This document shows, piece by piece, positions 9,079-16,175 of a stretch of DNA of 64,000 bases. The stretch is from an uncultured Lachnospiraceae bacterium (lineage in GTDB: Bacteria > Bacillota > Clostridia > Lachnospirales > Lachnospiraceae): NCBI GenBank assembly GCA_902783375.1, contig CACZQN010000026.1, positions 40,968 through 104,967 of the forward strand. The letters are read 5' to 3'. How positions within the stretch are numbered: position 1 is the first letter of the stretch; every line of letters starts with the position of its first letter. The translations under genes were made by a program, and so were the position numbers. The notes under the pieces are model-generated. The model ran no database searches. It was not told the origin of the DNA and saw nothing but the letters and a program-made list of their open reading frames with translations.

Positions 9079-9179
9079 TCATGCCAAAAATGACACACTT
9101 TCCTGAAGTCTCTGTGATATGATAGGGGGTAAGAAGGTGTCCGGTACGGATGCAGAATGCAGATGTCAGCCGAATGAGG

Positions 9180-9251
9180 TCTGGAGCTACGGCACCGCTT
9201 GAGATCATCCCGGTCTTCATCCGGGAGGGAGCAGAGATCACCGTTTATTAA
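9180..9251 (+). pseudogene. C-terminal remnant of a GH31 glycosidase
   Basis: The frame ending at the TAA 9249-9251 reads APLEIIPVFIREGAEI, which matches the conserved stretch of GH31 alpha-glucosidases and alpha-xylosidases in which an 'APL..IPVF.R.GA' segment follows the catalytic barrel. In the neighbouring frame, just upstream, NEVWSYG resembles another GH31 segment. Everything else of a ~700-residue enzyme is missing, so this is a deletion remnant. The call rests on one short motif. Confidence 0.45.
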
Positions 9252-9269
9252 AAAGTGGAGGAGAGAGGA

Positions 9270-10073
9270 ATGATCGGAGCACTGCTTGGTGACATGATTG
9301 GTGCACCATATGAATTTGACCGGGGTGATAAGACGAAGGACTTCCCACTCTTTGCAAAGAATACACAGTTCACGGACGATTCCGTGATGACGATCGCAGT
9401 TGCAGAAGCATTGATGGATACGATCGGCGGCAGTGATGAGGAGATCCGAAAGGCGGTCATCGCCTCGATGCAGAAGTGGGGTGCGAAATACCCTGGTGCC
9501 GGTTATGGCGGCCTGTTTTTCGGGTGGCTGTATGACGAAGATCCGCAGCCGTATAACAGCTTTGGAAATGGATCCGCCATGCGGGTTTCCGCTGCCGGCT
9601 GGCTGGCGGATACCATCGAGGGAACGAAGCGGCTTGCGAGATTATCTGCAGAAGTGACGCACAACCATCCCGAGGGAATCAAGGGGGCAGAAGCGACAGC
9701 GGCGGCGATCTACCTTGCAAGAACCGGAAGCAGCAAGGAGGAGATCAGACGCTATATCACAGAGAAATTCGGCTATGACCTTTCCCGTACCTGCGATGAG
9801 ATCCGCCCCACCTACCGTCATGTGGAGTCCTGCCAGCAGACCGTCCCGGAAGCAATCACGGCATTTCTCGAGGGAACAGACTTTGAGGATGTGATCCGCA
9901 CGGCAGTTTCCCTCGGAGGGGACTGTGATACACTGACCTGCATTGCCGGAAGCATGGCGGAGGCTTTCTACGAAGTGCCGAAGGAGATGGAAGAGGAAGG
10001 AAGAAAGCGGCTGACGGAAGAGATGCTGGAAGTGCTTGATCGATTCCTGAAAATGAGAAGTGCTGTCAAATGA
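9270..10073 (+). CDS. ADP-ribosylglycohydrolase family protein
   Basis: The 267-residue protein begins MIGALLGDMIGAPYEF and continues to TDDSVM (residues 35-40), with GNGSAMRV in the middle and GGDCDTLTCIAGSMAEA near the end. These are the metal-binding motifs of the ADP-ribosylhydrolase (DraG/ARH) family, which removes ADP-ribose from proteins or small molecules using two Mg ions. I chose the ATG at 9270 because GGAGGAGAGAGG precedes it; the GTG at 9255 lies within that site. The target is unknown. No nearby ADP-ribosyltransferase is visible. Confidence 0.85.
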   Translation: MIGALLGDMIGAPYEFDRGDKTKDFPLFAKNTQFTDDSVMTIAVAEALMDTIGGSDEEIRKAVIASMQKWGAKYPGAGYGGLFFGWLYDEDPQPYNSFGNGSAMRVSAAGWLADTIEGTKRLARLSAEVTHNHPEGIKGAEATAAAIYLARTGSSKEEIRRYITEKFGYDLSRTCDEIRPTYRHVESCQQTVPEAITAFLEGTDFEDVIRTAVSLGGDCDTLTCIAGSMAEAFYEVPKEMEEEGRKRLTEEMLEVLDRFLKMRSAVK

Positions 10074-10101
10074 AATACAACGAATAGGAGAATAAACAGA
10101 G

Positions 10102-10959
10102 ATGAAAAGAAGACTCGTTCTGTCGCTGACACTGCTGATGCTCTGCTGTGCAGCCTGTGGTGTATCCGGGAGCAATGCAGGAAAGGATGCGGCTGCAGGA
10201 AAGGATGCGGCTGCAGGAAAGGATGCAGCTCCCGGAAAGGAGGCAGCTGCGGGAAAGGCGGCGACCGCTGAGAATGCGCTGACGGCAACGGTTACGACAG
10301 AACTGCATGCACCGATTCAGGTAGAGGAAGCTTCGCCGGAGTGGATCATGAATATTCCTGCGGCACAGGATGAATCGGTGACCCAGATGGTCGTCGTCGC
10401 TGCGATGGGAGAAGACCTGACAACGGCGACGGTTTCCATGCATGAGCGGGCAGAGGACGGAACCTGGAAGCAGATCCTGACGACACCGGGCTTTGTCGGC
10501 AGAACCGGGGTGATCCCTGATGCAAAACGGCAGGCCGGAACCGGAAAGACCCCGATGGGGGACTACCGCTTCACCCAGGCCTTTGGAATTGCGCCGGATC
10601 CCGGCTGTGCGATGCCGTATGTCCAGGTTGATGAAGACAAGTACTGGTCCGGAGACTACACTTATCACCCGAACGAGATGGTATCGCTTTCCGAGCATCC
10701 GGAACTGGACACGGACAACAGTGAACATCTCATCGAATATGAGTACGAGTACCAGTACTGCTTGAACATCGGCTTCAATGAAGAAGGAACCTACGGCAGA
10801 GGCGATGCGATCTTCCTGCACTGCATCGGCAGGAAGAAGCCCTACACCGGTGGCTGTGTTGCCGTTCCGGAGTATGCCATGAAATATATCCTGCAGCACG
10901 TCAAGCCGGAGTGCAGGATTGTGATTGATCTGTTTGAGAATATGGGCGGAAGCTTCTGA
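10102..10959 (+). CDS. L,D-transpeptidase-like (YkuD) lipoprotein
   Basis: The 285-residue product starts with a lipoprotein signal (MKRRLVLSLTLLMLCCAAC). A linker of five six-residue repeats (AGKDAA type, residues ~26-55) follows. The C-terminal domain has the YkuD pattern: RTGVIPDAKRQAGTGKTPMG, then FLHCIG (His240) and TGGCVAVP with the presumed nucleophile Cys252. YkuD enzymes make 3-3 cross-links or attach proteins to peptidoglycan. The protein is probably membrane-anchored and reaches the wall through the repeat linker. GAATAGGAG precedes the ATG. It may share a transcript with the ADP-ribosylglycohydrolase, 28 bases upstream. Confidence 0.82.
   Translation: MKRRLVLSLTLLMLCCAACGVSGSNAGKDAAAGKDAAAGKDAAPGKEAAAGKAATAENALTATVTTELHAPIQVEEASPEWIMNIPAAQDESVTQMVVVAAMGEDLTTATVSMHERAEDGTWKQILTTPGFVGRTGVIPDAKRQAGTGKTPMGDYRFTQAFGIAPDPGCAMPYVQVDEDKYWSGDYTYHPNEMVSLSEHPELDTDNSEHLIEYEYEYQYCLNIGFNEEGTYGRGDAIFLHCIGRKKPYTGGCVAVPEYAMKYILQHVKPECRIVIDLFENMGGSF
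10177..10266 (+). repeat. Five 18-bp in-frame tandem repeats in the lipoprotein linker
   Basis: Units of GCAGGAAAGGATGCGGCT run five times, units 1 and 2 identical, unit 3 with one change, units 4 and 5 diverged. They encode the Ala/Gly/Lys linker, and length changes would stay in frame. Confidence 0.9.
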
Positions 10960-10973
10960 AGCCCCGATGAGAA

Positions 10974-11004
10974 ATGCCCTGCAGATTATATTTCTGCAGG
11001 GCAT
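10974..11004. terminator. Terminator between convergent genes
   Basis: An 11-bp perfect stem (ATGCCCTGCAG with CTGCAGGGCAT) has a 9-base loop and lies between the lipoprotein and the minus-strand XRE gene. There is no long T run. Confidence 0.65.
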
Positions 11005-11022
11005 GCTGCTATTAAACGGTTG

Positions 11023-11883
11023 TTATTCGTATTTCCTGGCTGTGATAATCAAGGGGATGAACAATCCGCCCAGCATCAAAGCCAGCCCGATGTAAATGAG
11101 TACCAGTGTGATGCCAATACCCTGACCGCCCATCTGACCGATGGGCGATTTTGCTGCTGCAAGGAAGAGAAATGGCGGTAAGGCAGCGGCAAAGGCGCAC
11201 CAGATGCGCAAGGTCTTCAGGATGTGCGGCCAGTTGCCATTGGTGAAGCGGACACCGGGGATGTTCATCCGGAAGATGCCCTGGCTGACCTGGGATACGT
11301 TATCGACATCATAGAGGACATGCAGGCGGGGCTTTGCGAACAGATAGGCATAAGCCCCGAACACGACACCGAGAATGCTGTACGTGAGACAGGAAGCAAA
11401 AGCGCCGGTGATCGGCGTATCCTCCGGCAGCTCCATGCCGCGCAGGAGAAGATAGCAGAGCGCCCAGCCGGCAGCGGTGAGGGCGATCACGAAGACATAC
11501 TGCAGGCCCTGCTTCTTCCGGAGAGCCCGGGTCTCCGGCTTTGCCTGCTCCGCATCATATTCTTCGCGGGACAGGGTTTCCCACTTTTCAAGGAGTTCTC
11601 TGACCAGCTGCTCCGTATGGGCAGCATCCATCGGCTCGCCCGTATGCCTGCGGCCCTCGATCAGTTCGGTGACAGACACACCGAGCTCCTCGGAGAGGGG
11701 GATGAGAAGCCCCACATCCGGCATACTGAGCCCACGCTCCCATTTGCTGACCGCCTTCCCGGTGATGGAAAGACGCTCAGCCAGTTCATCCTGGGTCAGA
11801 CCTTTTTCTTTACGCAGTTCAGCGATCAGCGCACCACAGCGATCCTTGTCGATGATAAAGTTCGGATTTGTTTTTCCTTCCAT
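11023..11883 (-). CDS. XRE-family regulator with membrane domain
   Basis: The 286-residue protein has an N-terminal helix-turn-helix (LRKEKGLTQDELAERL then TGKAVSKWERGLSMPD, residues ~18-60). Four hydrophobic segments follow (YVFVIALTAAGWALCYLLL, YSILGVVFGAYAYLF, WCAFAAALPPFLFLAA, GITLVLIYIGLALMLGGLF). Such membrane-tethered XRE proteins are common in Clostridia, where they may sense envelope state. I use the ATG at 11883, five bases after AGGAG; a GTG lies two codons earlier. No target gene can be assigned. Confidence 0.8.
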   Translation of the reverse strand: MEGKTNPNFIIDKDRCGALIAELRKEKGLTQDELAERLSITGKAVSKWERGLSMPDVGLLIPLSEELGVSVTELIEGRRHTGEPMDAAHTEQLVRELLEKWETLSREEYDAEQAKPETRALRKKQGLQYVFVIALTAAGWALCYLLLRGMELPEDTPITGAFASCLTYSILGVVFGAYAYLFAKPRLHVLYDVDNVSQVSQGIFRMNIPGVRFTNGNWPHILKTLRIWCAFAAALPPFLFLAAAKSPIGQMGGQGIGITLVLIYIGLALMLGGLFIPLIITARKYE

Positions 11884-11956
11884 AGTCACTCCTCATCTCG
11901 CACATAGCATTTATTTCACCAATTGGAACCAGCAATAGTGTATAACAGGAGACAAA

Positions 11957-12049
11957 TCTTTTCAACCGACTGCTGGTCGAGCGGCTCTGGCCGGCCTTTT
12001 CCGCCAGTTCTGTCTGAGACATATCCAGTTCAATCCGTCTAAATTTCAT
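11957..12049 (-). pseudogene. N-terminal remnant of an XRE regulator
   Basis: About 31 codons read as the start of a helix-turn-helix protein (MKFRRIELDMSQTELAEKAG, then QSRSTSSRLKR). The frame then runs into unrelated residues and the promoter region of the neighbouring XRE gene. The rest of the HTH domain is gone, so this is a truncated copy, perhaps left by replacement by the intact gene next to it. Confidence 0.5.
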
Positions 12050-12167
12050 GTATATTTTGCAAACAGCGAATATATGTGTGATGTGTCATGTGGCTGGGAC
12101 TTTTTTCAACCCGGTTTTTGTGGTAACCTAGTGCTATGGGAGAATACAATAGGAAAGGATTGAAAAG

Positions 12168-13463
12168 ATGGCCTATAGTGAGCTGATCAAGAACATCGAA
12201 AAGATTCGTGCCTATATCCGGGACTTCTATATCTACGGATTCCGGACGCGGACGGACTTTGATCAAAAGAGTGCGAGAAGCTATGACAACGAGCGCCGGC
12301 GGGTGGAGAGCTGGCTCGGTGATGCCATGGCGTTCCGGCAGGACGCTGCTGGGAAGCGGGTGTTTATCTCTGTGGACCAGCGTGAAACCTTGCACAATCC
12401 GTTCTACAGGGCCTTCCGGGCAAAGAGTTTTACCGATGCGGATATCACGCTGCATTTCTACATCCTGGATGTGCTTGCGGAGGGGGAGAAGCTGTCTGCC
12501 AGACAGGTTCTTGAGAGAATTGTGGAGAGGGTGGACGAGATCCCGGAGACAGATTTCCTGCCGGATGAGTCGACGGTCCGGAAGAAACTGAAGGAGTATG
12601 CCGGTCTTGGCCTGCTGACGGAAGAGAAGCAGGGAAGAGAGATTCTGTATGTGAGAAATGACGCAGCCCGGCAGCGGGACGGAGGGCGGCCTGCCCCGCA
12701 ACCAGCCCGGCAGCGGGACCGTTGGCTCGACGCGATCGCCTTTGCATCGGAAGCGATGCCGCTGGGTGTGGTCGGTTCCTATCTGCTCGACCGGGATCAG
12801 AAAGATCTGGATTATTATACCTTCAAGCATCATTATCTGACCGGGGCGCTTGATGCCGAGGTCGTGGAACAACTCCTGCTGTGCAGAGATCAGCATAAGA
12901 ATGCGCGGATCACCTTTTCCACGAGGCGGAGCGGCATGAAGACCTTCGAGGCCCTGGTCTATCCGCTGAAGATCTACATCAGCACGCAGAGCGGGCGGGA
13001 GAATCTCCTGGCGTACAGCTTCGATGCGCGGCGCCCGCGGATGTACCGGCTGGATCACATCCGTGCGGTCAGGATGGCGGAAGAGCAGCCGGAGCCGGAA
13101 AAACTGGATCGGGCAGGGGAGCATTTTGCAAGGCACCTCTGGGGTACCTCGGGTGGCTCGGATCGGGAGCGGACACTGCAGCACATCGAGATGAAGATCT
13201 TTGCCGGCGAGGAGGAATTCTTTATCCCGAACCGGCTGATGCGGGAGAAGCGATGCGGTGAAGTGAGACAGCTGGATGCAGAGCACTGGCTCTTTACGGC
13301 GGATGTCTATGATGCCATGGAGATGATGCCGTGGATCCGGACTTTCATCGGAAGGATCGAAGAACTGACCTGCTCCGATCAGCAGGTGACAGACCGGTTC
13401 TATGACGACCTTGTGAAAATGCAGGCCATGTGCGAAGGAGGGGACGGGGATGATCTTTCATGA
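12168..13463 (+). CDS. WYL-domain regulator, first of an overlapping pair
   Basis: The 431-residue protein has an N-terminal region with helical, winged-HTH-like character (ARSYDNERRRVESWL; LPDESTVRKKLKEYAGLGLL) and a C-terminal WYL-type domain (EALVYPLKIYISTQSGRENLLAYSFDARRPRMYRLDHI). WYL domains bind nucleic acid or small ligands and control defence and RNA or DNA damage genes. Its end overlaps the start of the second WYL gene by 14 bases, so the two are translationally coupled and probably work together. The genes downstream encode a Ro60-like protein and RtcB, the likely regulated targets. Confidence 0.8.
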   Translation: MAYSELIKNIEKIRAYIRDFYIYGFRTRTDFDQKSARSYDNERRRVESWLGDAMAFRQDAAGKRVFISVDQRETLHNPFYRAFRAKSFTDADITLHFYILDVLAEGEKLSARQVLERIVERVDEIPETDFLPDESTVRKKLKEYAGLGLLTEEKQGREILYVRNDAARQRDGGRPAPQPARQRDRWLDAIAFASEAMPLGVVGSYLLDRDQKDLDYYTFKHHYLTGALDAEVVEQLLLCRDQHKNARITFSTRRSGMKTFEALVYPLKIYISTQSGRENLLAYSFDARRPRMYRLDHIRAVRMAEEQPEPEKLDRAGEHFARHLWGTSGGSDRERTLQHIEMKIFAGEEEFFIPNRLMREKRCGEVRQLDAEHWLFTADVYDAMEMMPWIRTFIGRIEELTCSDQQVTDRFYDDLVKMQAMCEGGDGDDLS

Positions 13464-14382
13464 GATTTACGGAAGCTACTTCCAGGTGGTCGCAGAGATT
13501 CTGGCAGAAGCAGCTGTGTCTGGTGAGTGTGGAAGAGCAGAGGGAACGAAGCTGACACCGGCGAGAATCCGGGAAATCGTAGAAGAAAAGGCATTTCTTG
13601 AGAGCAGTCTGACGATCCCGTATGCGCTGAGAGATGGCCGCTGGCCGCTCCTGCGAAAAGATGGAAGCACGCCCATCCGGCACGCACCGGAACGGCCGCT
13701 TTCGACACTGGAAAAGCGGTGGCTGAAGGCGATCTGCGCGGATCCGCGGATTCAGCTCTTTGACCCGCCCGTGGCGGATCTGGACGATGTGACGCCGCTG
13801 TTTGAACCGGATTTCTTTGTCTGGTTTGACCGGTATGCAGATGGTGATCCATACGAGGATCCGGCATATCAGGAGCACTTCCGGATGATTCTCCTGGCAC
13901 TGCGGGAGGGCAGAGGACTCCGTGTCGTCTTTCGCGGCAAGGGTGGTATGCATGAAAAGGAATTTGCACCGGAGAGACTGGAGTACTCTGCCAAGGACGA
14001 CAAGTTCCGGCTGGCAGCCCGCACCGGGAGGGGAACGCCTTATCTGGTCAATCTGGCGCGGATTCAGGAGGTCCGGCTCACGGAGAGACCAGAAGCTGTT
14101 CCGGGACCGGACCCGAAGGAGAAGTGCAGCGTCACCTTCCTCCTAACTGATGACCGAAATGCCCTCGAGCGCGTCATGATCCATTTCTCGGATCTGGAAA
14201 AAGAAACGGTCAGACTGGACGAGGCACACTACAGGGTCACCATGACCTACAGGAAGGATGATGAGACCGAGGTCCTGATCCGGATCCTGTCCTTCGGGCC
14301 GCAGATCCGGGTGACGGCGCCGGAGAGCTTTATCGGGCTGATCAAAGACCGCCTTAAAAAACAGAAAGTGCGAACCGATTGA
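13450..14382 (+). CDS. WYL-domain regulator, second of the pair
   Basis: The 310-residue protein has an alpha-helical N-terminal half and a WYL-like domain (LALREGRGLRVVFRGKGG, EYSAKDDKFRLAARTG, LVNLARIQEVRL), then a further beta-rich domain to the C-terminus. The start lies inside the first WYL gene. Paired WYL proteins upstream of RNA-repair genes suggest a two-subunit sensor, which is inference. The stop codon sits in the loop of the terminator hairpin. Confidence 0.75.
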   Translation: MIFHEIYGSYFQVVAEILAEAAVSGECGRAEGTKLTPARIREIVEEKAFLESSLTIPYALRDGRWPLLRKDGSTPIRHAPERPLSTLEKRWLKAICADPRIQLFDPPVADLDDVTPLFEPDFFVWFDRYADGDPYEDPAYQEHFRMILLALREGRGLRVVFRGKGGMHEKEFAPERLEYSAKDDKFRLAARTGRGTPYLVNLARIQEVRLTERPEAVPGPDPKEKCSVTFLLTDDRNALERVMIHFSDLEKETVRLDEAHYRVTMTYRKDDETEVLIRILSFGPQIRVTAPESFIGLIKDRLKKQKVRTD

Positions 14383-14399
14383 AGGTTCGCACTTTTTTT
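14365..14399 (+). terminator. Terminator overlapping the WYL stop codon
   Basis: A 12-bp perfect stem (AAAGTGCGAACC with GGTTCGCACTTT) is followed by a run of seven T. The TGA at 14380-14382 is in the loop. It separates the WYL genes from the RNA-repair genes, so these need their own promoter or read-through. Confidence 0.9.
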
Positions 14400-14417
14400 C
14401 CCATGATTCTTTCCGAA

Positions 14418-14437
14418 GTCTGCGGTATGATACAGAC
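14418..14437 (+). promoter_or_regulatory. Possible promoter and operator of the RNA-repair genes
   Basis: A -10-like TATGAT (14426-14431) lies inside a small inverted repeat GTCTG-N10-CAGAC. No good -35 box is spaced correctly, which would fit a promoter that needs an activator such as a WYL protein. This is weak evidence. Confidence 0.3.
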
Positions 14438-14510
14438 ATGAAAAGCGCGAACAGCAAACAATTACACATGACTGTTACTCATGAACAAGATGCGCTTTGA
14501 AAAAGAGGAA

Positions 14511-14614
14511 AGACACAGACAGCAAATCAATCAAGAATGGCTGAGTGGACAGTACCGGATGGAAAACATCCGGAGCGTGCGGGTTCGAATCCCGCTTCTG
14601 AAAAAACTGTGTCT
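14511..14614 (+). ncRNA. tRNA-like / Y-RNA-like element before the Ro60-like gene
   Basis: An 8-bp outer stem (AGACACAG 14511-14518 with CTGTGTCT 14607-14614) encloses a cloverleaf. It has an acceptor-like stem with one bulged A (14531-14537/14596-14601), a D-arm GCT-GAGTGGAC-AGT, an anticodon-position hairpin with a 7-bp stem and GAAAA loop (14555-14573), a 5-base variable region, and a perfect T-arm GCGGG-TTCGAAT-CCCGC (14579-14595). The pentaloop and weak acceptor rule out a working tRNA. Salmonella and other YrlA Y RNAs combine an end-paired Ro-binding stem with a tRNA mimic, and this element sits just before a Ro60-like gene. Transcript ends are not known. Confidence 0.7.
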
Positions 14615-14637
14615 TGTATCAGAAAGAAGGTGGAACG

Positions 14638-16104
14638 ATGTTGGCACTGTTAAAGGATGAAGCAAATCTGACCAGAACGGAAAATGGCGCGATGACCGAT
14701 CGCAGCACGGGTTCTGAGTGTCTGGATCTCTTTGCGTCCATCGGTGCGCTCCGTTCTGCCGCTGAAGAGGACATGGTCCGGCGCTTCCTCCATGCGTATG
14801 CGGAGAACCCGGACCTTGCGATGAAAATTCTGTTTTTTGCAAGGGATATCCGCGGTGGCCTTGGAGAGCGGAGAGTATTCCGTGTCCTGCTTCGGTGGCT
14901 GGCGGACAACGAGCCGGCTTCCTGCAGGAAGAATCTCTCCCTGATCGGGGAGTACGGCCGCTATGACGACCTGCTGGCCCTCTTCGGGACAGCGTGCGAA
15001 GAGGATGCCCTCACCGTGATCCGGGAGCAGCTGAACCGGGATCTGGCAGCCCTCGCGGAGGACCGCCCGGTATCGCTTCTCGGAAAGTGGCTTCCGTCTG
15101 TGAATGCGTCGAACCAGGAGACGGTCCGTCTTGCAAAGAGGATCGCCCGTTTCCTCGGTCTGACGGATGCGGCATACCGGAGGACACTGACTGCGCTCAG
15201 GGCGAAGATCCGAATCCTTGAAAATAACCTGCGTGAGAGGGATTATACTTTTGATTACGCGGCACAGCCGTCAAAGGCGCTGTTCAAGTACCGGAAGGCC
15301 TTCCTGCGCAATGACGGGGAGCGGTATCACACCTTCCTGGCTGCAGTCGCAGAGAACGCAGAGACCCTGCATACCGGGACCCTGATGCCGTATGAAGTCA
15401 TCTCTCCGATCGTCAGCTGGAACGGCTGCCGGAGCGTGACGGAGGAAGAGCGGAAGGCGCTCGATGTGACCTGGAATGCACTGGAAGATTATACCGGGAA
15501 TGAGAATGCCATCGCCGTCGTGGATGGTTCCGGCTCGATGTACTGGGGCGGGAATCCGCTCCCGGCGACGGCCTCGCAGTCCCTCGGAATCTACTTTGCC
15601 GAGAGAAATACAGGCGCTTTTCACAACCATTTCATCACATTTTCCGCCAATCCGCAGCTGGTCGAGATCAAAGGGCGGGACCTGTATGAGAAGGTGCGTT
15701 ACTGCATGTCCTACAACGACTGCAGCAACACGGATCTGGAGAAGGTCTTCCGGCTGATCCTCGAGACGGCCGTGAAGAATCACCTGGAACAGAAGGACCT
15801 TCCGGAGCGGCTCTACATCATCTCGGATATGGAGTTCGACTGCTGCAGCCATGCGGATCTGACGAACTTTGAAGAGGCGAAGAGGGCGTACGCTGCGGCC
15901 GGGTACCGGCTGCCGGAGGTCGTGTTCTGGAATGTCCAGAGCAGGCAGGAGCAGGTTCCTGTGAAGAGAAATGAACAGGGCGCCGTCCTCATTTCCGGCT
16001 GCAGCCCGCGCATCTTCCGGATGCTTGCGAATGGCTGCTTTGAACCGTACCAGTTTATGCTGGAGGTCCTCTCTTCGGAGCGGTACGCGGCAGTGGCAGC
16101 CTGA
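14638..16104 (+). CDS. Ro60/TROVE-like RNA-binding protein with vWA domain (DUF2828 type)
   Basis: The 488-residue protein has a helical-repeat N-terminal part (LHAYAENPDLAMKILFFARD, RGGLGERRVFRVLL, residues ~45-90) and a von Willebrand A domain with the MIDAS motif DGSGS at 296-300. This is the plan of Ro60/Rsr, the ring protein that binds Y RNAs and misfolded RNAs; the closest family name I can give is DUF2828. ATG 14638 follows AGAAGGTGG; an upstream TTG at 14614 would overlap the RNA stem. RtcB follows 71 bases on, matching the rsr-Y RNA-rtcB arrangement of other bacteria. Function by homology and context. Confidence 0.8.
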   Translation: MLALLKDEANLTRTENGAMTDRSTGSECLDLFASIGALRSAAEEDMVRRFLHAYAENPDLAMKILFFARDIRGGLGERRVFRVLLRWLADNEPASCRKNLSLIGEYGRYDDLLALFGTACEEDALTVIREQLNRDLAALAEDRPVSLLGKWLPSVNASNQETVRLAKRIARFLGLTDAAYRRTLTALRAKIRILENNLRERDYTFDYAAQPSKALFKYRKAFLRNDGERYHTFLAAVAENAETLHTGTLMPYEVISPIVSWNGCRSVTEEERKALDVTWNALEDYTGNENAIAVVDGSGSMYWGGNPLPATASQSLGIYFAERNTGAFHNHFITFSANPQLVEIKGRDLYEKVRYCMSYNDCSNTDLEKVFRLILETAVKNHLEQKDLPERLYIISDMEFDCCSHADLTNFEEAKRAYAAAGYRLPEVVFWNVQSRQEQVPVKRNEQGAVLISGCSPRIFRMLANGCFEPYQFMLEVLSSERYAAVAA

Positions 16105-16129
16105 GCGGACAGGAAAGATAGAAATGTCG

Positions 16130-16154
16130 GAGGGCATCCCGGAATGCCCTCTTT
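16130..16154 (+). terminator. Intercistronic hairpin between the Ro-like gene and rtcB
   Basis: An 8-bp perfect stem (GAGGGCAT with ATGCCCTC, loop CCCGGA) is followed by TTTC only. It may be a partial terminator or an mRNA processing/stability element that sets the ratio of the two proteins. Confidence 0.5.
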
Positions 16155-16175
16155 CAGAAAGATGGAGATAGAAAT

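Noticed and set aside
8792..9241. A 149-codon minus-strand frame in the gap before the ADP-ribosylglycohydrolase
   Set aside because: It runs through two hairpins and the GH31 remnant, has no ribosome site, and its sequence looks random.
14531..14601. A functional tRNA-Ser gene
   Set aside because: The D- and T-arms look right, but the anticodon position has a 7-bp stem with a 5-base loop, the acceptor stem has a bulge, and the long variable arm of tRNA-Ser is missing.
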